Below are positions 16,065 through 24,856 of a stretch of 64,000 bases of DNA, piece after piece. Within the stretch, counting starts at the first letter, position 1. Every line of letters begins with the position of its first letter. The DNA comes from Dolomitihabitans soli (lineage in GTDB: Bacteria; Actinomycetota; Actinomycetes; Streptosporangiales; Streptosporangiaceae): assembly GCF_022213955.1 (NCBI RefSeq), contig NZ_JAKNTW010000006.1:1-64000 (forward strand), written 5' to 3'. The notes beneath the pieces were generated by a model, which saw nothing but the letters and a program-made list of their open reading frames with translations, did not search any database and was not told the DNA's origin. The position numbers and the translations under genes are program-made.

Positions 16065-16814
16065 TCAGCGGAGTGAGATGTGCAGCATCTCGGTGACCGG
16101 CCGGTAGCCGGCGCGGTGGTAGATGCGTTCCGCGTCGTCGTCGAACGGCATCAGGAACGGCGTGGTGATCCCGGCGGCCGGGCAGGCCCTGGTCAGGGTC
16201 GAGGTGAGCGCTGCCGCGATGCCGCGACGGCGGTGGGATTCCCGTACGCCGATGCCGGCCAGTTCGCTGACCCCGTGCAGCGGTGGCCCGCACTCCCCGC
16301 CGCCCACGCCGGTCCCGGCCCCGGTGTCCACGGCGAGGGCGACCAGGCCGCCCCGGTCGAGGACGCCGCGTAGCCGGGCCACGTCGTGGTCGCCGGTTTC
16401 CGGCTGGCCGTACGCCTCGTTCTGGGCCTCGGCGACCTGCCTCAGTTGGCGGTCGGTGCGGGCCAGGACGAGTTCGACGGAGTCGATGGCCGGTGGTGCG
16501 GCCACGTCGGCGGGTGAGCAGGTGAGCAGCGGCAGCCGGGTCTCCACGGTGAAGCCCGCCGCCAGCAGAGCCGGCTCGACCTTCGGGGCGGCACCGGGGA
16601 GGTACTCCAGCCGCGGGACGCGGGAGCGGTTGGTGAAGGCGGTGATCAGCTCGGCGAGGTCGCCGGGGGTGGGGTCGGCGTCGTCGTCGGGCACGGCGTA
16701 GTTGCGGTACGGGCCCGCGTCGTGCTCGTCGAAGGTCGCCAGGAACGGTCCGGTACGGCGAGCTCGCTCCCCGGCCAGGGCGCGCAGATATGCATGGACA
16801 TCATGATCGAACAC
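16065..16814 (-). CDS. GNAT-family N-acetyltransferase, two-domain type
   Basis: 249 residues from GTG 16814 (AAGGA about 10 nt upstream). The C-terminal half is a clear GNAT domain: LAGIGVRESHRRRGIAAALTSTL is the acetyl-CoA-binding loop and helix, and ERIYHRAGYRPVTEMLHIS the last strands. The N-terminal half (RNYAVPDDDADPTPGDLAELITAF) resembles the degenerate first lobe seen in tandem GNAT proteins. Substrate unknown. It stands alone. Confidence 0.85.
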   Translation of the reverse strand: MFDHDVHAYLRALAGERARRTGPFLATFDEHDAGPYRNYAVPDDDADPTPGDLAELITAFTNRSRVPRLEYLPGAAPKVEPALLAAGFTVETRLPLLTCSPADVAAPPAIDSVELVLARTDRQLRQVAEAQNEAYGQPETGDHDVARLRGVLDRGGLVALAVDTGAGTGVGGGECGPPLHGVSELAGIGVRESHRRRGIAAALTSTLTRACPAAGITTPFLMPFDDDAERIYHRAGYRPVTEMLHISLR

Positions 16815-17036
16815 GGTGATGTGATCCTTCGTTGGAAACCGGAGTGAGAACGGTCGGCTGAACCGGGCCGCTCCAGTGACCAGCACCGGTCAACGGGACG
16901 ACAGGTCCCGGCCGGTGATGCGCAGCGGCCCGTGGGGGCTCGCCGGCATAGGCCTCAATCCTCCTCAATCTCCAGCTCCAGCGAATGATCTGTCGCAAAC
17001 GTATCCAGCACCCTCGAATCCGGTCAACCGAAATAT

Positions 17037-17157
17037 CGGCAACGCAACGGCAGGTGGAAGCGGCTCTTCGAGCAGGCCGACGCGAAGGGCCTGATCGCCT
17101 GGGACATCAGCGTCGACCCGACCGTGTGCCGGGCCCACCAGCACGTCAAGTGGTGGC
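17037..17157 (+). pseudogene. IS5-type transposase fragment
   Basis: About 40 codons read RWKRLFEQADAKGLIAWD, then SVDPTVCRAHQHVK, which is the catalytic DxxT/RAHQH region typical of IS5-family (IS427-like group) transposases. No start, no rest of the gene and no terminal inverted repeats are seen. The fragment ends where the 82-bp tandem repeat begins. Confidence 0.65.
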
Positions 17158-17446
17158 CCGGCGCGTTGAGCGCTCGGCTGTTGCGCGGGCGAGTTCCGCT
17201 CGACCGTGTGCCGGGCTCACCAGCACGTCAAGTGGTGGCCCGGCGCGTTGAGCGCTCGGCTGTTGCGCGGGCGAGTTCCGCTCGACCGTGTGCCGGGCTC
17301 ACCAGCACGTCAAGTGGTGGCCCGGCGCGTTGAGCGCTCGGCTGTTGCGCGGGCGAGTTCCGCTCGACCGTGTGCCGGGCTCACCAGCACATCAAGCGGT
17401 GGCCCGGCGCGTTGAGCGCTCGGCCGTTGGGCGGGCGCGTTCCGCT
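17121..17446. repeat. 82-bp tandem repeat, three near-perfect copies and one degenerate copy
   Basis: Copies start at about 17121, 17203, 17285 and 17367; the fourth has several substitutions. The unit begins with CGTGTGCCGGGCTCACCAGC and contains part of the transposase relic (RAHQHVKWWP). Because 82 is not a multiple of three, the frame changes in each unit, so it is not a protein repeat. It runs up to the stop of the regulator gene. Together with the relic it fills the 16815-17445 gap. Confidence 0.85.
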
Positions 17447-18141
17447 CAGCCGAGGATTCGCCGCCAGTGCTCGGCCGCCTGGAGCATGTCGTGGCTGAGG
17501 AACTGGAGGAACTGGTTCGTGGTGTGCATCCGGGCACCGGCCGAACTGTTGCGCCCGAGCAGTTCGGCGCCCTCCTGGGCGAAGTCCCGCCACAACGCCA
17601 TCGACCGGACGCTGGCCTGCCACGCCTGGTACCAGACGTGGTCGTCGATCACGTAGCGCTCGCGCCGGTCGTCTCGCTCGCGCCTGACCAGGCCGCGAGC
17701 TGTCAGCCAGCCGACGGCCTTGGAGATGGAGGCCGGGCTGACCTGCAGCAGGGCGACGAGCTCGGCGGCGGTGTAGCTCCCGGAGTCGCTGGTGAAGAGG
17801 CTGACGAACACCTTGGCCACCATCGGCGGAACGCCGGTCTCGATCATCATCCCGGTGAAGCGAACCTCGAAATCGCGCACCGCCGCCAGGTCACGCCCCG
17901 GGGTGTCGGCGGGGACCGGCGCTGCCGGATGCAGGCCGGGCTTGCGGCGGGCTCGCCAGCCGGTCGCCTGCTGTGCCAGGTTGGACCGATAGTGGCCCGC
18001 CCCGCCGTTGCGGGTGACCTCGCGGCTGATCGTCGACCTGGGCCGCCCCAGGTCGCGGGCGATCTCGGCGTAGCTGCGCCCAGCCGCCAGGCCTGCGGAG
18101 ATGCGCTGCCGATCCTCGTAGTTCAGCCGGCCTCCCGGCAT
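17446..18141 (-). CDS. GbsR/MarR-like transcriptional regulator with extra N-terminal HTH
   Basis: 231 residues from ATG 18141, which has GGAGG 5 nt upstream. The N-terminus (LNYEDRQRISAGLAAGRSYAEIARDLGRPRSTISREV) is an IS30-type HTH. The central part (GSYTAAELVALLQVSPASISKAVGWLTARGLVRRERDDRRERY) is a MarR/GbsR winged helix. Such two-HTH regulators are common in actinomycetes. It diverges from the P450-SDR pair with 143 bp between, so it probably controls that pair and itself (inference). Confidence 0.85.
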   Translation of the reverse strand: MPGGRLNYEDRQRISAGLAAGRSYAEIARDLGRPRSTISREVTRNGGAGHYRSNLAQQATGWRARRKPGLHPAAPVPADTPGRDLAAVRDFEVRFTGMMIETGVPPMVAKVFVSLFTSDSGSYTAAELVALLQVSPASISKAVGWLTARGLVRRERDDRRERYVIDDHVWYQAWQASVRSMALWRDFAQEGAELLGRNSSAGARMHTTNQFLQFLSHDMLQAAEHWRRILG

Positions 18142-18284
18142 CCCATCCTCCAAGTCGGTGCATTCAGCATCAATGTCATTGCACCCACAATATTGCCTCT
18201 AGCTGGGGTAATGACGATCGCATGTTGTCGATGTACGAAATGCCTGCCTAGCGTTCCCTGCGTCGCGACGAAAGGGGAACCGAC

Positions 18285-19457
18285 ATGACTGGATCATTGC
18301 CGACAGAGCGATTGGCTGAACGGCCGTTCGATCCGCCCGCCGGGCTGCGTGAGCGCGGCCCGCTGAGCCGGATGAGCTACCCCGACGGGCACGAAGGCTG
18401 GCTGGTGACCAGCCACGCCCTGGTGCGCGAGGTGCTGGCCGATCCGCGCTTCAGCGTGCGGCCCGAGCTGCGGCACCTGCCCATCCCCGGCGCCCCCGGC
18501 GGCAACGGGCCGCCGCCGCCCGGCATGTTCACCGCGATGGACGCGCCCGAACACACCACGTACCGGCGTCTGCTCACCGGCCAGTTCACCGTCCGCCGCA
18601 TGCGCATGCTCACCGAGCGGATCCAGGAAATCACCGCCGACCACCTGGACGCCATGGAGCAGGCCGGGCCGACGGCCGACCTGTTCGAGGCGCTCGCGCT
18701 GCCGGTCCCGGCTCAGGTGATCTGCGAGCTGCTCGGCGTGCCGTACGCGGCCCGCGCCCGATTCCAGGGCCACGCGCTCGATCTCCTCCGCCTGGGCGCC
18801 ACGCCCGAGGAGATGGCGACCGCCCTCACGGCCGTGCTGGGCTTCATGGGTGAGCTGGTGCAGGACAAGCGGGCCAACCCCACCGACGACCTGCTCAGCG
18901 GCCTGACCACGAGCGACCTCACCGACGAGGAACTGGTCAACATCGGCTTCACCCTGCTGGTCGCCGGCCTCGACACCACCGCCAACATGCTCGCACTCGG
19001 CACCTTCGCCCTGCTCGGCAATCCCCGCCAACTCAAGCTCCTGCGCGAGGACCCGGGCATCGCCGATCAGGCCGTAGAGGAACTGCTGCGCTACCTGAGC
19101 ATCATCCCGTTCACGGTCCGCACCGCGCTGGAGGATCTCGAGTTGTACGGCGAGCAGATCAAGGCCGGCGAAACCGTGACCGTCTCGGTCCCCGCGGCCA
19201 ACCGCGATCCCGCTCGGTTCGCCGATCCCGACACGCTCGACCTGCTCCGCTCGACCGCCGGGCACGTCGCCTTCGGCCACGGCGTCCACCAGTGCCTCGG
19301 TCAGCAGCTGGCGCGGGTAGAACTGCAGGTGGTGCTGCCCGCCCTGGTCACCAGGTTCCCCGCGCTGCGCCTGGCGGTCCCCGCCGAGGACATCGCCATG
19401 CGCTCCGACATGATCATCTACGGTGTGCACAGCCTGCCCGTCACCTGGGAGGTGTGA
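18285..19457 (+). CDS. Cytochrome P450
   Basis: 390 residues, soluble bacterial P450 size. I-helix AGLDTT (227-232), K-helix ExxR (E266, R269) and heme loop FGHGVHQCLG with the thiolate C337. B-C region MDAPEHTTYRRLL is typical of actinomycete CYP105/107-like enzymes. It needs ferredoxin and ferredoxin reductase, not encoded nearby. It is followed after 3 bp by an SDR gene, so the two probably oxidise one substrate in sequence. The substrate is unknown. Confidence 0.95.
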   Translation: MTGSLPTERLAERPFDPPAGLRERGPLSRMSYPDGHEGWLVTSHALVREVLADPRFSVRPELRHLPIPGAPGGNGPPPPGMFTAMDAPEHTTYRRLLTGQFTVRRMRMLTERIQEITADHLDAMEQAGPTADLFEALALPVPAQVICELLGVPYAARARFQGHALDLLRLGATPEEMATALTAVLGFMGELVQDKRANPTDDLLSGLTTSDLTDEELVNIGFTLLVAGLDTTANMLALGTFALLGNPRQLKLLREDPGIADQAVEELLRYLSIIPFTVRTALEDLELYGEQIKAGETVTVSVPAANRDPARFADPDTLDLLRSTAGHVAFGHGVHQCLGQQLARVELQVVLPALVTRFPALRLAVPAEDIAMRSDMIIYGVHSLPVTWEV

Positions 19458-19460
19458 ACG

Positions 19461-20270
19461 ATGAAGGTATGCCTCGTCACCGGCGCCTCGTCCGGGATCG
19501 GGCTGGCGACCGCACTGGAGCTCCAGCGTGCGGGCCACATCGTGTACGGCGCGGCCCGCCGCGTCGAGCGAATGGACGCGATCCGTGAAGCCGGTGGTCA
19601 CGCCCTGCCCACGGACGTGACCAAGCAGGAAGACCTCGAACGTGCCGTCCGCACCGTCCTCGACGAGCAGGGGCGGATCGACGTCCTGGTCAACAACGCG
19701 GGAACCGTCCTGCACGGCGCCGTCGAGGACGTGCCGCTGGGCCTCGCACGCGAGGAGTTCGAGGTCAACCTCTTCGCCCCGGCCAGGCTGGTCCAGCTCG
19801 TCCTGCCGTACCTGCGCGCACAGCGATCGGGCACGATCGTCAACGTCTCGTCCATCGGCGGCGAGATCGCGCTGCCGCTCGGCGCCTGGTACTACGCCTC
19901 CAAGCACGCCCTCGAGGCCTTCTCCGACACGCTTCGCATGGAGGTCGAGCCGTTCGGCGTCAACGTCGTGGTCATCCAGCCTGGCATCATCAAGACCGAG
20001 TTCGAGGACCAGACCGCCGCCCAGCTGCGCGAGTTCTCCGGCGGGGGCGCCTACAAGAACATGGCCGAGGCCATGGCCCGCCGCGGCGAGACAGGCCTGA
20101 GCGAGGGCTCCGACTCCGGCGTCGTCGCGGCGGCCATCCGCCAGGCCATCGAGTCCGACCGCCCTGACACCCGCTACGCCGTCGGCTGGCTGGCCGACAA
20201 GCTCCTGCAGCTCAACCGCGACCTGCCGGACCGCGAGTTCGACGAAATCGTCACACGCTCGATCAAGTAG
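19461..20270 (+). CDS. SDR-family oxidoreductase
   Basis: 269 residues. Rossmann motif TGASSGIG at the N-terminus, NNAG strand, catalytic Ser in VNVSSIGG, and YYASK holding the catalytic Tyr and Lys; PGIIKTEF follows. The C-terminal third (YAVGWLADKLLQLNRDLPDREFD) fits the classical 11-beta-HSD-like/retinol-type SDRs. It is 3 bp behind the P450 gene, in the same operon. Confidence 0.93.
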   Translation: MKVCLVTGASSGIGLATALELQRAGHIVYGAARRVERMDAIREAGGHALPTDVTKQEDLERAVRTVLDEQGRIDVLVNNAGTVLHGAVEDVPLGLAREEFEVNLFAPARLVQLVLPYLRAQRSGTIVNVSSIGGEIALPLGAWYYASKHALEAFSDTLRMEVEPFGVNVVVIQPGIIKTEFEDQTAAQLREFSGGGAYKNMAEAMARRGETGLSEGSDSGVVAAAIRQAIESDRPDTRYAVGWLADKLLQLNRDLPDREFDEIVTRSIK

Positions 20271-20272
20271 GC

Positions 20273-20560
20273 GAAGCCACGGAAGAGCCCGCCGCAGGCC
20301 ACAAGTGCCGGGTGCTGGGCGAACGCGACCGCGAACACCACGGCGGCGGCGATCGAGTACGCGGCCCAGCCCCGCCTCCCACCCGCGTCGGCACCAGGCA
20401 GGTGATGCCCCAGAGCACCTTGAGCGCCCGGCTCAGGCCGACGGCGAAGGCCACCGTTCAGCAGGCCGGCGACCAGCCCGCCCAACAGGAATCGCCTGGT
20501 GCCGCCTTCGGTGAGGGGATGGGCATGGAGGGTGTGATTGATGCGCGTGCGGGTCAGCCC
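20273..20560 (-). pseudogene. Decayed membrane-protein gene fragment
   Basis: On the minus strand, fragments in different frames look like a polytopic membrane protein: LTEGGTRRFLLGGLVAGLL (an opening seen in DUF998-like proteins), then WAAYSIAAAVVFAVAFA and CGGLFRGFAYL. No single frame connects them and most of the expected length is missing. This accounts for the gap between the SDR and esterase genes. Identification is tentative. Confidence 0.35.
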
Positions 20561-20581
20561 AGCCTGACGCGCACACGCCTG

Positions 20582-21748
20582 TCAACCCAGCTTTTTCAGC
20601 CTGACAGCCTGTTTGAGGAAGACGATGCCGTCGATCATGTCGAGCTGGGCCGGGTCCAGCGGGAAATAGGCGAAATCGTGGGAGGTACGCGGGGCGGGCT
20701 TCGTGACGGCCTCGGCCAGGCGGCGGGCGTCGATGAGAGAGTGGTCCGACGGGAGCGTGGACAGGAGGCCCTCGATGGTGTCCGGGGACGGAATGTCGTC
20801 GCCGACCGTGCCGAGGGCCGAGGCCAGGAAGGCGTACCGGTCGCCCAGGTGTGTTCCGGCGATCGCCCCCGCGCTCCACCACTCCAGCGTCTGGTCGCCG
20901 AACGACATGAGGCTCTTGTTCCGCTGCAGGTGAAGGTTGCTGGCGAAAACCAGGGCCGGGCCTTGCTCGGCGACGGCACGCAGGTTGGCGGCCATCATCG
21001 CGTCCCGCAGGGCCGACAGCCGGGTCCACCGTTCCGGGGAGGCGTCGGCCATCCAGTAGTGGTAGCGGAGCAGGCCGACGGCGGTGCGTCCGTACAGTGC
21101 CGCCTGTTCCCTGTCCTGCGCGCTCAGCCGCGGCGCCTGCGTGTCGAGCAGCGCCACCAGGTCGTCGGCGATCAGGCGCAGCCGCTGGGCGTCGGCGGAC
21201 TGGCCGATCGACTGGGACGGATCCATGGCCGTGGCCTCGTTCGTCCACCGGTCGTCCGGGCCGAGCAGCGTGTCGAGGGTTTCCATGGTGTAGGGGAGGG
21301 GGCCGTCGAGGAGGGCGTAGAGGGCGGTGAGCGCCTGGCGCGGGCTCTCCGCCCAATACTCCAGCGGGCCGTCGAAGCCGAAGAACCGGAGCTTTTCATC
21401 ATGCTCCTCGTTGTACGCCCGCATCCAGCGCACAAGCTCGCGGTTGGCCGGGGGCTCGCCGAAGTTGTGGCTGAAGCCGCGTTCCATGACGTCGTCGAGC
21501 GTGCCCGCGCCCGTCGTGACGTAGTCGTCGACCACGAGTCCCTTGAGGCAGTCGCTCTCGATGGCGAACGACCGGTAGCCCTCGTGCTCGACCAGATGCC
21601 GGAAGATCTCGTTGCGCAACTCGCCCAGCTCCCCCACGAAGTGCCTGGCCTCGCCCAGGCCGAGCAGCAGGGGCTGGGCGGGCAGCGACCGGAGGAACGC
21701 CGAGACGGCCGCGCCGTCCAGCGGACGGGCTGTGTCCTTGATGTCCAT
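20582..21748 (-). CDS. Erythromycin esterase family protein
   Basis: 388 residues. The family start LLLGLGEARHFVGE carries E33 and H36, equivalent to the catalytic Glu/His of Ere enzymes, and FAIESDCLKG holds a second conserved Glu (E64). HNFGEPPANRELVRWMRAYNEE and FASNLHLQRNK are further family blocks. Ere enzymes hydrolyse macrolide lactones, but many actinomycete members act on other substrates; resistance is not certain. No macrolide biosynthesis genes are nearby. Confidence 0.88.
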   Translation of the reverse strand: MDIKDTARPLDGAAVSAFLRSLPAQPLLLGLGEARHFVGELGELRNEIFRHLVEHEGYRSFAIESDCLKGLVVDDYVTTGAGTLDDVMERGFSHNFGEPPANRELVRWMRAYNEEHDEKLRFFGFDGPLEYWAESPRQALTALYALLDGPLPYTMETLDTLLGPDDRWTNEATAMDPSQSIGQSADAQRLRLIADDLVALLDTQAPRLSAQDREQAALYGRTAVGLLRYHYWMADASPERWTRLSALRDAMMAANLRAVAEQGPALVFASNLHLQRNKSLMSFGDQTLEWWSAGAIAGTHLGDRYAFLASALGTVGDDIPSPDTIEGLLSTLPSDHSLIDARRLAEAVTKPAPRTSHDFAYFPLDPAQLDMIDGIVFLKQAVRLKKLG

Positions 21749-21981
21749 GGCCTCAACGGTATCGTTGAACTTTCGATGTAAACTTTTCCCGAGAAATGCC
21801 TGCCTTCACCGCGAAAACCTTCAAACGGTGATGCATCCCACCCGCCTCGCATGTCCGGTCTCGGCTACCCGGGCCGGCCGGTCGAGATCACGGCCGAGTA
21901 GGACGCCTTCGGCGCACCGGAGGTGACTCCACCAGCCGGCCGGGGCCGGACGGCTGGTGAAGGCCCCCGCCGTACCGCGGG

Positions 21982-22413
21982 TCAGGGTTGTTTGAGCATG
22001 TCGCCCCAGCCGCCCTGGACCATGGTCTGGAAGACCCAGCGGCCGTTGTCCTTGACCAGCAGGTCGGCGTAGCGCGTCTGCTGGGTGGTGCCCTCATAGG
22101 TGACGGTGGCGTCGGTGATGACGACGACCAGGTCCTTGGTCAGGAAGTGGGGGGTGCGGGTCGAGTCCATCTTGACGTCTGACGATCCGGCCAAAGCCTG
22201 GTTCATGCCCTGGACGAACTCCTCGCGGGTCCACTGGCCCGCCACCCCGTTGCCGGTGGAGTCGTCGCTGACCACGCTGAGCGGGAACATCGCCATGTCG
22301 GCCATCTTCTCGACGTCGTTCGCCGCCGTGTGCCCGTCGTACTCCTCGAACCAGGCGGCCACGCTCTCCCTGTCCTGGTCGGTCGGTACGAATCCGCCGG
22401 AACCGATTTCCAT
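21982..22413 (-). CDS. SnoaL/NTF2-like protein
   Basis: 143 residues. Cone-shaped alpha+beta NTF2-like fold pattern: an opening helix with WFEEYDGHTAANDVEKMADM, then strands ending GRWVFQTMVQGGWGD. These proteins act as small isomerases, hydrolases or binding proteins; the ligand is unknown. It lies 58 bp behind the MarR gene on the same strand and has an operator-like repeat in front of it. Confidence 0.8.
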   Translation of the reverse strand: MEIGSGGFVPTDQDRESVAAWFEEYDGHTAANDVEKMADMAMFPLSVVSDDSTGNGVAGQWTREEFVQGMNQALAGSSDVKMDSTRTPHFLTKDLVVVITDATVTYEGTTQQTRYADLLVKDNGRWVFQTMVQGGWGDMLKQP

Positions 22414-22430
22414 GCCTGTGCCCCTAATCT

Positions 22431-22447
22431 CTCTACGGTGTATAGAG
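22431..22447. promoter_or_regulatory. Inverted repeat upstream of the SnoaL-like gene
   Basis: CTCTA-N7-TAGAG, in an AT-rich patch 18 bp upstream of the ATG at 22413. It is a candidate site for the adjacent MarR regulator. Confidence 0.4.
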
Positions 22448-22471
22448 TTATAGGCGTGAGCGGGAGGGATG

Positions 22472-22921
22472 TCAAGCGGGAGGCAGCCAGGCCTCGTCGT
22501 CGGTGGCCTGGGCGAGCAGGCGCTGGAGGAGGCCGCGCAGAGTCTCGGCCTCTTCGGCGGTGAGGTCGCCGAGGAAGTCGGCTTCGGCGTCGAGCAGGGC
22601 CGACTCGGCGTCGGCGAGCAGGCGGGCGGTGGCGGGAGTCACGACGAGTCTGCGGGTACGGCCGGACGCGCCGGGGGCGCGGCTGAGATGGCCGGCCCGT
22701 TCGAGGTCACCGACCATCTCGTGCAGCGACTGGCGGGTGATGCCGAGCTGGCGGGCGAGGTCGGACATGGTCAGCCCCGGTTCGAGCCGGAGCTGGATCA
22801 GGATGCCGTACTGCCTGGTGGTGAGGCCGTACGGGCGCAACTCCTCGTCGGCGCGGCGGGACGCGATGGTGAACGCGTACGCCAGCAGGTACGGGATGGG
22901 CGGGTTCGGCTGCTCATACAC
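22472..22921 (-). CDS. MarR-family transcriptional regulator
   Basis: 149 residues. Winged helix about 45-105: LTTRQYGILIQLRLEPGL, MSDLARQLGITRQSLHEMV, LERAGHLSRAPGASGRTR with the wing. It lies upstream of the SnoaL-like gene on the same strand and diverges from the ABC exporter operon (161 bp between), so it could control either or both. Confidence 0.9.
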   Translation of the reverse strand: MYEQPNPPIPYLLAYAFTIASRRADEELRPYGLTTRQYGILIQLRLEPGLTMSDLARQLGITRQSLHEMVGDLERAGHLSRAPGASGRTRRLVVTPATARLLADAESALLDAEADFLGDLTAEEAETLRGLLQRLLAQATDDEAWLPPA

Positions 22922-23082
22922 GTCGCCAGGCTACAAGTGTCAGGGAGCCTGACGGTAACGTCATATTTCGGTCTACGCTTCTTGAGCTTCGAAGCCCGGC
23001 GGACCGGGCCGAGCGAATCCCACTCATCACCGCGGTCAGGCAACTGACGGCGTAGCCATGCCCAAAACTCGAAGGAGCGGAC

Positions 23083-24036
23083 ATGATCCACAGCAGGGGG
23101 CTGACCCGAGAGTTCCGGGTCAAGAAGGAGACCGTCAAGGCGGTCCGAGGCCTGGACCTCGACGTCGGCGAGGGTGAGCTGGTCGCCTTCCTCGGCCCGA
23201 ACGGCGCGGGCAAGTCGACCAGCCTGCGGATGCTCACCACGTTGCTCCCGCCCAGCTCCGGCTCGGCCACCGTCGCCGGCTGCGACGTGCTCAAGGACCC
23301 GGCCGGGACGCGCAGGCGAATCGGTTACATCGGGCAGGGAACGGGATCCGGCGACAACTTCCGGGTCCGGGACGAACTGGTCACCCAGGGGCGCTGCTAC
23401 GGGCTGAGCCGTACGGACGCGCACAGCCGGGCCGACGAACTGCTCGCCGCGCTCGACCTCGAATCTCTGGCCAAGCGGAACGGGAGCACGCTGTCCGGCG
23501 GGCAGCGGCGCCGGCTCGACATCGCGCTCGGGCTGGTCCACCGGCCGCCGCTGCTCTTCCTCGACGAGCCCTCGACCGGGATGGACCCGCAGAACCGGGC
23601 CAACCTGTGGGAGCACATCCTGCGGCTGCGCAGGGAGTACGGCACGACGATCTTCCTGACCACGCACTATCTGGACGAGGCCGACGCGATGGCCGAGCGC
23701 GTCATGATCATCGATCACGGCAAGGTGATCGCCGACGACACCTCCGAGAAGCTCAAGGCCGACCTCGCGGGCGACCGTCTCACGATCACCGCGGAGGACG
23801 CCGGCCTGGCGGCGGAGATCGCCGGGCGGATCCCGTCGGCGCACGAGATCGCCGTCGACGGGATGACGGTGACCCTGCGGGTGCCGGGTGGCCCCGCCGT
23901 ACTGCCGGAGTTGCTGCGTCAACTGGAGGCGTCCGGGGTGAAGGTGCTCGCCGCGGAGGTCACCCGGCCCACGCTCGACGACGTCTTCCTCGCCCTCACC
24001 GGCCGCAGTCTGCGCGAATCCAGCGAAGGAGCCTGA
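23083..24036 (+). CDS. ABC transporter ATP-binding protein, DrrA-type drug exporter
   Basis: 317 residues. Walker A GPNGAGKST, signature LSGGQRRRLDIA, Walker B LLFLDEPSTGMD, switch His in TTHYLDEAD. The C-terminal extension after about residue 225 with VTRPTLDDVFLALTGRS is the DrrA-type regulatory tail. It pairs with the next gene to form an exporter for a hydrophobic compound. The MarR gene on the other strand is a likely regulator. Confidence 0.93.
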   Translation: MIHSRGLTREFRVKKETVKAVRGLDLDVGEGELVAFLGPNGAGKSTSLRMLTTLLPPSSGSATVAGCDVLKDPAGTRRRIGYIGQGTGSGDNFRVRDELVTQGRCYGLSRTDAHSRADELLAALDLESLAKRNGSTLSGGQRRRLDIALGLVHRPPLLFLDEPSTGMDPQNRANLWEHILRLRREYGTTIFLTTHYLDEADAMAERVMIIDHGKVIADDTSEKLKADLAGDRLTITAEDAGLAAEIAGRIPSAHEIAVDGMTVTLRVPGGPAVLPELLRQLEASGVKVLAAEVTRPTLDDVFLALTGRSLRESSEGA

Positions 24037-24792
24037 ATGATGAGTTTCGTAGCCAACACCGGGACCGTGTTCGCCCGGGAGATCCGGCCGGATCTGCGCA
24101 ATCCCGTCAGCATCCTCTTCGGGATGGCCCAGCCGCTGGTCTTCCTGCTGCTGTTCGGCCCGCTGCTCTCGGGGATGTCCGGCGGGCAGGAGACGCAGTG
24201 GCAGTGGTTCGTGCCGGGGATCGTGGTGATGCTCGGGTTGTTCGGGACGTTCTCGGCCGGTTACTACCTTCTGGTCGAAGGGGACAGCGGCACCCTGGAA
24301 AGGATGCTGGTCACCCCGCTGAGCCGGACCGCCATGCTGATCGGCCGGACGATGAAGGAACTGGTCACGCTGCTCGTGCAGGCGCTGCTGATCATCATCG
24401 TGGTGCTGCCGCTCGGCTTCGAGTTGCACCTGGTCGGCATCCTGGCGGGGCTGGTCGTGCTGGTCGTGCTCGGGGTCGGGCTGGGGTCGCTGTCCTTCGC
24501 GCTGGCACTGAAGGCGCGTAAGTCGCCGACGCTCTTCTACGTCGTGCAGCAGATGCTGCTGATGCCGTTGCTGCTGCTTTCCGGGGTGCTGCTGCCCATG
24601 GACACGGCTCCCGCCTGGCTCGCCACGGTGGCCGGGATCAACCCGCTGACGTACGTGGTCGAGGCGGAGCGGGCGCTGTTCGCCGGAGACCTCACGAATA
24701 TCACGGTGCTGTACGGGGTGGTCGCCGCCGTGGCGGTCGCGTCGATCGGGCTCTTCCTGGGGACCAGGGGAATGCGCCGCGCCTCGCTCTGA
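24037..24792 (+). CDS. ABC-2 type permease, DrrB-type
   Basis: 251 residues starting directly after the ATPase stop codon. About six membrane segments, with the ABC-2 signature blocks FVPGIVVMLGLFGTF, GTLERMLVTPLSRTAMLIGRT and INPLTYVVEAERALF. It forms the membrane part of the exporter with the preceding ATPase. Confidence 0.92.
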   Translation: MMSFVANTGTVFAREIRPDLRNPVSILFGMAQPLVFLLLFGPLLSGMSGGQETQWQWFVPGIVVMLGLFGTFSAGYYLLVEGDSGTLERMLVTPLSRTAMLIGRTMKELVTLLVQALLIIIVVLPLGFELHLVGILAGLVVLVVLGVGLGSLSFALALKARKSPTLFYVVQQMLLMPLLLLSGVLLPMDTAPAWLATVAGINPLTYVVEAERALFAGDLTNITVLYGVVAAVAVASIGLFLGTRGMRRASL

Positions 24793-24820
24793 GGCGCCAG
24801 GACCCATTACAGGTCCCCCG

Positions 24821-24849
24821 GACGGCGGCCGGGAAATCCGGCCGCCGTC
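24821..24849. terminator. Bidirectional terminator between convergent genes
   Basis: A 12-bp perfect stem GACGGCGGCCGG / CCGGCCGCCGTC with a 5-nt loop, between stops at 24792 (+) and 24857 (-). Confidence 0.8.
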
Positions 24850-24856
24850 TCCCTCG

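Noticed and set aside
17124-17656. Series of about 70-120-residue proteins starting MCRAHQHVKWWPG
   Set aside because: They are produced by the 82-bp tandem repeat reading through different frames; no RBS and no conserved protein.
22798-24807. 669-residue minus-strand reading frame across the ABC exporter
   Set aside because: Antisense of two clear ABC transporter genes; no family motifs and very high Arg/Gly/His/Gln content.
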